From Acidimicrobiales bacterium (GTDB lineage Bacteria > Actinomycetota > Acidimicrobiia > Acidimicrobiales > RAAP-2), in contig JADGOD010000239.1 in assembly GCA_017883125.1 (NCBI GenBank), positions 1-20,100 of the forward strand: a stretch of 20,100 bases of DNA, given 5' to 3'. Position numbers and translations under genes: made by a program. Under the pieces are notes generated by a model. That model worked only from the letters and a program-made list of their open reading frames with translations. It was not told where the DNA came from and ran no database searches. The stretch's first letter is position 1, and every line of letters begins with the position of its first letter. Below are positions 15,002-20,100 of this stretch, one piece after another.

Positions 15002-15859
15002 GTGAACCGTCCAACTGAGGCATTGCGCTCGCTGATCAACTCAGGAACGCCGTTCATCGCTGCTGACTGCTACAGCGCGCTGACCGGCCGCATCGTCGAG
15101 CAGGCCGGGTTCGACGCCGCCTACATGGGGGGTCACGCCACGTCGATGATGCACTTCGCCATCCCGGACTCGGGGATGTTCACGACCACCGAGATGATCG
15201 AGCAGTCCGGACGGGTCGCCGAGGCGATCACCATCCCGTTGATCGTCGATGCCGACCAGGCTGGGGAGACGCCCGCTGACGTCTACCGAGCGATCAAGCG
15301 CTACGAGCGTGTCGGGGTGGCCGGCGTCCATATCGAAGATGAGGTCCCGCCCAAGCACTCCCGGTGGGAGGGCGCACTGGTGCCCATCGTCGAGATGCAG
15401 GCCCGCATCGCCGCGGCCGCTGATGCTCGTCAGGACCCGGACTTCGTGATCGTCGCCCGCTCCGACGAGCTCTACGCCGTTGGGGGCGGAGGGAGCGGCT
15501 CTCTGGACGAATCGATCGCCCGTGGCATCGCCTACGCCGAAGCAGGGGCCGACGTCTATCTGCCCACGTTCGCCACCGAAGAGCACCTCCCCCGCATCAC
15601 CGCCGAGGTCCCCATCCCCATCGGCGGCTACACCACGCTGCTGCCGGGCCTCACGATCGCCCTGGCGACAGGTTGGGGAGTTGCCAGCGCCGCCCGCGCC
15701 CACCAACAGTGGGCGGCACATCTCAAGGAGCACGGCGAGCTGCCTCCGGAGGCCTTCGGCTTCGAGGGGAAGGACGCTCTCATCGACCAGCCGGTCTACG
15801 ACCGGGTGATCGAGCAGTGGGCCTCCCGAACCGGACGACCCCTTCGCTCGGCTGACTAA
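15002..15859 (+). CDS. Isocitrate lyase/PEP mutase superfamily protein (catalytic Cys absent)
   Basis: A 285-residue TIM-barrel protein of the ICL/PEPM superfamily, which cleaves or forms C-C or P-C bonds via an enolate. Recognisable parts are YMGGHATS (41-48), the Mg-binding D83-A-D85, VAGVHIEDE (106-114), K118 and VARSD (151-155), then the helix-rich C-terminus. The catalytic loop following K118 reads KHSRWEGA where lyases have K-[KR]-C-G-H, so the acid Cys is missing. DADQAGE replaces the common DADTGYG. The enzyme could therefore be a decarboxylase, hydrolase or mutase-like variant; the reaction is unknown. GTG 15002 is chosen for its ribosome binding site (GGAGG, 7 nt upstream) and because the fold begins there. 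A MaoC-like gene follows after 35 nt. Confidence 0.82.
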   Translation: MNRPTEALRSLINSGTPFIAADCYSALTGRIVEQAGFDAAYMGGHATSMMHFAIPDSGMFTTTEMIEQSGRVAEAITIPLIVDADQAGETPADVYRAIKRYERVGVAGVHIEDEVPPKHSRWEGALVPIVEMQARIAAAADARQDPDFVIVARSDELYAVGGGGSGSLDESIARGIAYAEAGADVYLPTFATEEHLPRITAEVPIPIGGYTTLLPGLTIALATGWGVASAARAHQQWAAHLKEHGELPPEAFGFEGKDALIDQPVYDRVIEQWASRTGRPLRSAD

Positions 15860-15876
15860 GCGTCGCTCCCGACGCA

Positions 15877-15894
15877 GGTACGATATGACGTACC
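15877..15894 (+). promoter_or_regulatory. Inverted repeat abutting the MaoC-like start codon
   Basis: GGTACG-ATATGA-CGTACC is a perfect 6-bp inverted repeat with a 6-nt centre, and its last base touches the ATG at 15895. It contains TACGAT (15879-15884), a TAnnnT box 10 nt before the ATG, and there is no Shine-Dalgarno sequence. An operator over a near-leaderless promoter, or a hairpin hiding the start, are both possible. Confidence 0.45.
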
Positions 15895-16803
15895 ATGACC
15901 GATCTGACCGTAGGAAAGCATCTTGCAGCCTTGAGGGACGACAAGCCACGAATTCATCTGGGGGTCCCCATCGGGCCCTTCGAGGGACGGATCGACGGTG
16001 ACGCCGCACGGGCCTTCGCTCTTGCCACGAACGACCCCAACCCCGCCTACTTCGACGGCCGGGCGATCCCTCCCCTGTACTCCGTCGCCCTGATCCTCCC
16101 CGCACTGGAAGAGGGCCTGCGGTGCTCGATCGACGAGGGAGCGATCGTCAACAAGACCCACGGCGTCCACGGAGAGCACGACGTCTACTTCCACGCCCCG
16201 ATGCGAGCTGATTCGACAGTGCAGTGGACGGTGTCGACGTCCTCGGCCCACGTCACCCCGGCCGGTGTCCTCGTGACCCAGCGGATCATGGTCAGCGACA
16301 TGGTTGGCGACCCTCTCGTCGAGCACTTCTGGTCAACCCTCTACGTCGGTGGGAGCAGCTCCTCGCTCGGCGGTCCCGAGCTGGCCGACCACCGCTACCC
16401 GGAAGCCGCCCGCGATCGTGTCGTCGGCTCTGAGGCCATCGAGATCGCCTTCGATCAAGCCTTCCGGTACGCCGGGGTCTCGCGCGACCACGCTCCCCAT
16501 TGCCTCGACGACGAGGTCGCGCGTAGCGAGGGCTTCCCCTCGAAGATCCTGCAGGGCATGTGCACCTTGGCCATGTGCTCCGGCGCCTTGGTGCGGCTCG
16601 TCGCGGATGGTGATCCGAACTCACTGCGGCGCCTCGCTACTCGATTCTCCTCGCCGGTGCCGCCGAGCCACCCGCTGATCGTCGAAGCGGTCGATGCAGG
16701 GGTGGCGGCGAACGGCAATCGAACGTTCGCCTTCGAGGCCCGCTCAGAAGGGGTCGTCCGGCTCAATCACGGGCGGGTCGAGATCGGGATGCCAGCCTCC
16801 TAG
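15895..16803 (+). CDS. MaoC-like double-hotdog protein (altered catalytic residues)
   Basis: A 302-residue protein with two hotdog domains, as in 2-enoyl-CoA hydratases/MaoC and FAS-type dehydratases acting on acyl thioesters. N-terminal domain motif: ATNDPNPAYFD (44-54), a D-x-N-P-x-[H]-x-D pattern with Y52 at the His position. This is common in the inactive half of such proteins. HGEHDVYFHAPMR (92-104) is the usual central strand. C-terminal motif: SRDHAPHCLDDEVA (196-209), where D198 aligns with the catalytic Asp but C203 occupies the catalytic His position (H202 is adjacent), followed by GFPSKILQGMCT. Hence dehydratase activity is doubtful or uses a shifted His. No ribosome binding site is seen. 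Convergent with the DUF1330 gene, 9 nt apart; the lyase-like gene is 35 nt upstream. Confidence 0.8.
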   Translation: MTDLTVGKHLAALRDDKPRIHLGVPIGPFEGRIDGDAARAFALATNDPNPAYFDGRAIPPLYSVALILPALEEGLRCSIDEGAIVNKTHGVHGEHDVYFHAPMRADSTVQWTVSTSSAHVTPAGVLVTQRIMVSDMVGDPLVEHFWSTLYVGGSSSSLGGPELADHRYPEAARDRVVGSEAIEIAFDQAFRYAGVSRDHAPHCLDDEVARSEGFPSKILQGMCTLAMCSGALVRLVADGDPNSLRRLATRFSSPVPPSHPLIVEAVDAGVAANGNRTFAFEARSEGVVRLNHGRVEIGMPAS

Positions 16804-16812
16804 AGAGGTCCA

Positions 16813-17103
16813 TTAGGCCAGACCGTCGACGACGAACAGCTGGGCCGTCGCCGCTCCCTCCCTGAAGGTTCGAGCCAGCTCATAGTCCTCGCTGCGGTAC
16901 CAGGCCACCGCAGCATCCATGGACCGGAACTCGAGCACGACCGTGCGGCTCGCCGGAGGATCGCCTTCGAGCACCTCGATGTCACCCCCGCGGACGATGT
17001 ACCGGCCGCCGGCTGCCTCGACGCTTGCCGCCGCACGAGCCTTGTACTCTTCGTACCTCTCCGGGTCCGAGACCTCGCATTGGTAGATCACGTACGCAGC
17101 CAC
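16813..17103 (-). CDS. DUF1330 domain-containing protein
   Basis: A 96-residue small cytosolic protein of the DUF1330 family, a ferredoxin-like dimeric alpha/beta barrel fold. Conserved family features are the first strand AYVIYQCEV, the D-P-E-R-Y-x-E-Y helix start (13-20), AAGGRYIVRGG (30-40), VVLEFRSMDAAVAWY (55-69) and the SEDYELA helix. Function is unknown in the family. The GTG at 17101-17103 is chosen over the ATG at 17118 because AGGAGG lies 6 nt before it. It is monocistronic with respect to the 132-bp gap to the upstream hydrolase fusion gene. Confidence 0.85.
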   Translation of the reverse strand: MAAYVIYQCEVSDPERYEEYKARAAASVEAAGGRYIVRGGDIEVLEGDPPASRTVVLEFRSMDAAVAWYRSEDYELARTFREGAATAQLFVVDGLA

Positions 17104-17215
17104 CTCTGCCCTCCTCATCTCAGAGTCTCCTGCTTCGCTCCGACGATCCTCATGTCGGCACAGGGCGATGCGCCAATCGAATCACCGCTTCCAACGATCC
17201 CCCGGACACGAGCAG

Positions 17216-17244
17216 GATCGCCGACGATCACGCTTGAAGGCGTG
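17216..17244 (-). terminator. Tandem small hairpins after the phosphoribosyltransferase-hydrolase gene
   Basis: Two adjacent inverted repeats follow the stop at 17251 on the minus strand: CACGC-N6-GCGTG (17229-17244) and GATCG-CCGA-CGATC (17216-17229). Both have 5-bp stems, share base 17229, and lack a U-tract. They may help termination or be chance; support is weak. Confidence 0.3.
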
Positions 17245-17250
17245 CTCTCC

Positions 17251-18564
17251 TCAGTTCGGGCTCCCGATCGGCAGGAACTCCTCGAACCAGTCGCCGGCCA
17301 GCCCAGCAACCTCCTCGAGGGTACCGGGCTCCTCAAAGAGGTGCGTCGCTCGAGGCACGATTGCCACGTAGTGGTGGCAACGAAGGTGTGCGGCGGCGGC
17401 GCGGTTGAGCTCGAGGACCTCTCGGTCCGCTCCACCCACGATGAGCAGTGTTGGACAGCGCACATCGGCGAGCCTAGGTCCAGCCAGATCCGGACGTCCT
17501 CCCCGTGAAACGACGGCCCTGACATTGTTGCCGGGCGCTGCGGCAGCCCAGAGCGCGGCGCCCCCGCCGGTGCTGGCGCCGAGGTAGCCACACGGGAGCT
17601 TGCCCACATTGGTCTGCTCGCCGATCCACTCGGTGGCACCGAGAAGACGCTCCCCCAGCAGCTCGATGTCGAAGACGTTCCTGCGGTCGTCGCTCTCCTC
17701 GGGGGTGAGCAGGTCGAAGAGCAGCGAGCCGAGCCCTCGCTCGAAGAGGGCCCGAGCGACGGACTGGTTCCGTGGGCTGTGACGGCTACTCCCACTGCCG
17801 TGAGCGAAGAGCACGACACCGATCGCCCGTTCCGGCACGGCCAGATGGCCCTCGAGCGAGACACCATCGATCGGGATCACCACCTCTCGATCGATGCCCG
17901 GGCGCTGCGCCGGATCGGGATCTGTCACCACGTCGCGCCGGAGTGCTTCTGCGACCTCGTCGTCCGACGTCTGCGTGAAGTTCCTGTACCAGCGGCCGAC
18001 CGCTTCGAAGTCCGGGGGCGTCTCGAGGCAGATCACCTCGTCAGCCACCGCTCCGAGCTCCCTCACCGTCTCTGGCGGCGCCACCGGAACGGCCAACACG
18101 ATGCGGCGAGCACCATGGGCGCGGGCTACCTGGATCGCCGCATGCGCCGTGGACCCCGTGGCCAAGCCATCATCGATGATCACGACGGTGCGGCCGGAGA
18201 TCGGGATCGGCGGCCAGTCCCCCCTGTAGAGCTGAACCCGACGGGCGAGCTCTTGCTCCTCGTCAGCCCTCACGCTGGCGATGTCCCGATCGGTCAGCCC
18301 AGCGCGGCGGACGAGATCGGCATCGAGGATGCACACGCCGCCCTCGCCGATTGCCCCGAAGCCGAGCTCGCGCTGGAAGGGCACACCAAGCTTGCGCACG
18401 ACGATCACGTCGAGCGGCGCGCCAAGGGCCCGAGCCACCTCGGCGGCCACCGGGACCCCGCCGCGGGGAAGCGCAAGGACCACCGGCTGCTCGTCTCGGA
18501 GCGGGGCCAACCGCTCGGCGAGCCGCCGGCCCGCCTCCTCTCGATCCTTGAAGACCATGCTCAT
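17251..18564 (-). CDS. Phosphoribosyltransferase fused to dienelactone-hydrolase-like domain
   Basis: A 437-residue two-domain protein. Residues 1-220 form a type I phosphoribosyltransferase: the PRPP loop VVIIDDGLATGST (127-139, D131/D132) and the earlier LALPRGGVPVAAEVA. Residues about 230-437 are an alpha/beta hydrolase of dienelactone hydrolase type with nucleophile S331 in GASTGGG, probable acid D380 (VGGADRE) and base H408 (PRATHLFE). The first domain should bind PRPP or a ribose-5-phosphate ligand; the second should hydrolyse esters or lactones. Substrates are unknown. Similar fusions are seen in other bacteria, often beside an erythromycin-esterase-family gene as here. The start among ATG 18582, 18564 and 18558 is uncertain; 18564 has AGAGGGG about 8 nt upstream. 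Probably cotranscribed with the esterase-like gene 19 nt before it. Confidence 0.88.
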   Translation of the reverse strand: MSMVFKDREEAGRRLAERLAPLRDEQPVVLALPRGGVPVAAEVARALGAPLDVIVVRKLGVPFQRELGFGAIGEGGVCILDADLVRRAGLTDRDIASVRADEEQELARRVQLYRGDWPPIPISGRTVVIIDDGLATGSTAHAAIQVARAHGARRIVLAVPVAPPETVRELGAVADEVICLETPPDFEAVGRWYRNFTQTSDDEVAEALRRDVVTDPDPAQRPGIDREVVIPIDGVSLEGHLAVPERAIGVVLFAHGSGSSRHSPRNQSVARALFERGLGSLLFDLLTPEESDDRRNVFDIELLGERLLGATEWIGEQTNVGKLPCGYLGASTGGGAALWAAAAPGNNVRAVVSRGGRPDLAGPRLADVRCPTLLIVGGADREVLELNRAAAAHLRCHHYVAIVPRATHLFEEPGTLEEVAGLAGDWFEEFLPIGSPN

Positions 18565-18583
18565 CTCGTCCGCCCCTCTCATC

Positions 18584-19927
18584 TCACAACCCCGAGGGGT
18601 AGGTCTCGGCTGGCTCCCCGGTATCCCACAGCGCGCTTCGCTCGAGCGGGGTGAGGGCACGCGTCCGATCCATATGGATCACCGCATCGAACTGCTGTGC
18701 GAGGTTCGCCCGGAAGTAGTGGCTCTGGAGCTCGGTCTCAGGGCGGTAGATGACGCCGATCGCCCGTTCGAGCAGCGCACGGCTCAGCGCCTCATGCACG
18801 GCAACATCCGACGTCGACACCCAGAACTGAGGGAGGCCGACGGCGTGCAGAGCCGCTTCATGGCTGTCGGCTCGAGCTGGCCGGACCCGCTTGCGCTCGG
18901 TGGGCGCACCCCAATCGGAGGCTGCGGTCACCCAGCCATCGAACGTGGTGAATCCGATCAGGACGGCATCTCCGCCGTATCGCTGCCGGGCCAGCTGGCC
19001 GACGTTGAGCTCGCCGCGCCGAGACATGTCCGTGGCCCGTGCATCGCCAACGTGCGAGTTGTGCTCCCAGACGACCACCTTGGTGTTCGCCGACTGGCCG
19101 TCGAGGTGCTCGATCAACGCGTCGAGGGTCCCGGCCATGTGCTCGTCGCGCAGATTCCACGAGGAGACCTCGGCCCGGTACATCTGGTGGTAGTACTCCT
19201 CCGCGTCCCGGACCAGCCGAGCGTTCTGCTCCGCGTAGAACTGCTCGTCCCGGGCGACCCAGCCGTCTCGGCGAAGGTAGATCTCCGATCGGCGCTGGAG
19301 CTCGAGAAGCTGCTCGACCACCTCGTTCTCGCAGGGCACCGCTCCACCCAGGACGACCGAGCGGCCGTACGCCTGGTCATCGCCGACGCGGTCGAAGCAG
19401 GAGTACCGCTGTCGGGCCCGCTCGGCCTCCGAGGGATCGACCTGATCGAGGTAGCCGATGACCGCCTCCATCGAGGCTCGCAGGCTGTAGAGGTCCAGCC
19501 CGTAGAAGCGGACCATGCCCGCGGGGTGCGCTTGAGCGTCGTTCCTGACTCGGAGCCACTGGACGAAGTCCAGCACGACCTCGTTCCTCCACATCCAGGT
19601 CGGGAACCGTCGGAAACCTCTCAGGGCGGCTTCGGCGTCGACGTCAGCCGACATCCCCATGACGTACCGGTTCACCCGGTAGGCATCAGGCCAGTCCCCT
19701 TCGATTGCGACGACCGTGAATCCCATCTCATCGATGAGCCTCTTGGTGATCCGGGCGCGCTCACGGTAGAACTCGTGTGTCCCGTGCGATGCCTCGCCGA
19801 TCAGCACCAAGCGCTTGTCGCCGATCAGGCTCGTGAGATCGTCGTAGTCTCCGTCCGCCCCGACCACCGACCGTGCAGCTCCCACCACCGCACCGAGGGA
19901 TTGATCATTCGTCCTGCCGCTTCGCAT
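18584..19927 (-). CDS. Erythromycin esterase family protein
   Basis: A 447-residue cytosolic protein of the EreA/EreC superfamily. Family signatures are GEASHGTHEFYRER (44-57), with H48 at the essential base position, AIEGDWPDAYRVNRY (74-88, E76), and VVWEHNSHVGDAR (285-297, H289). True erythromycin esterases open the macrolide lactone. Most environmental members have no shown resistance role, so a housekeeping ester or lactone substrate is more likely here. ATG 19925-19927 is preceded by AGAGGA at 7 nt. It is the first gene of a two-gene unit; the downstream phosphoribosyltransferase-hydrolase begins 19 nt later. No macrolide resistance partners are seen. Confidence 0.9.
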   Translation of the reverse strand: MRSGRTNDQSLGAVVGAARSVVGADGDYDDLTSLIGDKRLVLIGEASHGTHEFYRERARITKRLIDEMGFTVVAIEGDWPDAYRVNRYVMGMSADVDAEAALRGFRRFPTWMWRNEVVLDFVQWLRVRNDAQAHPAGMVRFYGLDLYSLRASMEAVIGYLDQVDPSEAERARQRYSCFDRVGDDQAYGRSVVLGGAVPCENEVVEQLLELQRRSEIYLRRDGWVARDEQFYAEQNARLVRDAEEYYHQMYRAEVSSWNLRDEHMAGTLDALIEHLDGQSANTKVVVWEHNSHVGDARATDMSRRGELNVGQLARQRYGGDAVLIGFTTFDGWVTAASDWGAPTERKRVRPARADSHEAALHAVGLPQFWVSTSDVAVHEALSRALLERAIGVIYRPETELQSHYFRANLAQQFDAVIHMDRTRALTPLERSALWDTGEPAETYPSGL

Positions 19928-20100
19928 ACTTCGATCCTCTACCCCAGAAGGGCTCTTGACAAGGGCCGAACGTCCATTGCAACTGAATCGAGCGGGTCAT
20001 CCGTCAGCCTCGGGGCGGGCTGCTCCTCGCTCCCCTGCGGGTGTCTCCACATGGACCTGTCCATCATGCTGCTGAGACGCATGATCAACGCTGGTCTCGA
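19928..20100. other. Upstream/edge region with no assignable gene
   Basis: This region holds the promoter of the esterase-family gene. On the minus strand TTGTCA near 19957 is a -35-like hexamer, but no proper -10 follows. On the plus strand an ATG at 20051 opens a short frame to the window edge, reading MDLSIMLLRRMINAGL, without a ribosome binding site. On the minus strand two frames are also open from the edge, ending near 19999 and 19939. Whether any is a real gene end or start cannot be decided here. Confidence 0.25.

Noticed and set aside
17779..18654. 291-codon open frame on the plus strand opposite the phosphoribosyltransferase-hydrolase fusion
   Set aside because: It mirrors a gene with intact PRPP loop and catalytic Ser-Asp-His; the product is His/Arg-rich with no domain.
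18584..19927. Macrolide resistance gene on a mobile element
   Set aside because: No transposase, integrase or flanking repeats are visible, and the base composition matches the neighbours. The family is widespread in non-resistant bacteria.
1..20100. CRISPR array, tRNA, rRNA, insertion sequence or prophage
   Set aside because: I saw no regularly spaced direct repeats, cloverleaf-like elements, transposase motifs or phage structural genes by eye. The iron-staple cysteines at the left edge belong to a TM0106-type protein and not to Cas4 with a CRISPR context.
20051..20100. Start of a new plus-strand gene at the right edge
   Set aside because: Only 16 codons are visible, there is no ribosome binding site, and two minus-strand frames are also open there; kept only as a note.

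Overview
The window is a dense, strongly GC-rich bacterial chromosome segment with 19 protein-coding genes, one of them cut by the left edge. Starts are often GTG, intergenic gaps are short, and several convergent gene pairs touch or overlap at their stop codons. A zinc-ribbon gene followed directly by a CobC-like phosphatase resembles an arrangement I know from Mycobacterium. Two genes have a TAACGT box 6-7 nt before the start codon and no ribosome binding site, which suggests leaderless transcripts. Together this points to an actinomycete-type organism, possibly an uncultured Acidimicrobiia-like lineage. The lineage is inference; no marker gene is present. I see no tRNA, rRNA, insertion sequence, prophage or CRISPR array.

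Left part (1-4883, + strand): the C-terminal part of a TM0106-type RecB-like nuclease (QxxxY motif, iron-staple cysteines, RNase H-like exonuclease domain), then cydD and cydC, which overlap by 4 bp and encode a CydDC-type ABC exporter. The cytochrome bd oxidase genes cydAB are not in the window.

Middle (4885-13713): an aldo/keto reductase converges on cydC. A likely minus-strand operon follows, in transcription order PhzF-like isomerase, Nudix hydrolase, coiled-coil zinc-ribbon protein, histidine phosphatase and DUF2889 protein. A 54-nt hairpin lies just past its end. A divergent endonuclease/exonuclease/phosphatase-fold protein appears to have lost its C-terminal catalytic His. An MFS transporter, a zinc-independent NADP-dependent oxidoreductase and a PH/GRAM-like protein follow.

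Right part (13710-20100): a second aldo/keto reductase diverges from a PEP-mutase/isocitrate-lyase superfamily protein that lacks the usual catalytic Cys. Next come a double-hotdog MaoC-like protein whose catalytic His positions are occupied by Tyr and Cys, a small DUF1330 protein, and a two-gene minus-strand unit. That unit is an erythromycin-esterase-family protein followed by a phosphoribosyltransferase fused to a dienelactone-hydrolase-like domain. This pair is the best candidate here for a functional module of unknown role.

Most of the window is ordinary metabolic and housekeeping sequence. The points that merit a second look are the three enzymes with altered catalytic residues, the UUCG-capped hairpin, the inverted repeat touching the MaoC-like start codon, the putative leaderless promoters and the esterase/phosphoribosyltransferase-hydrolase pair.
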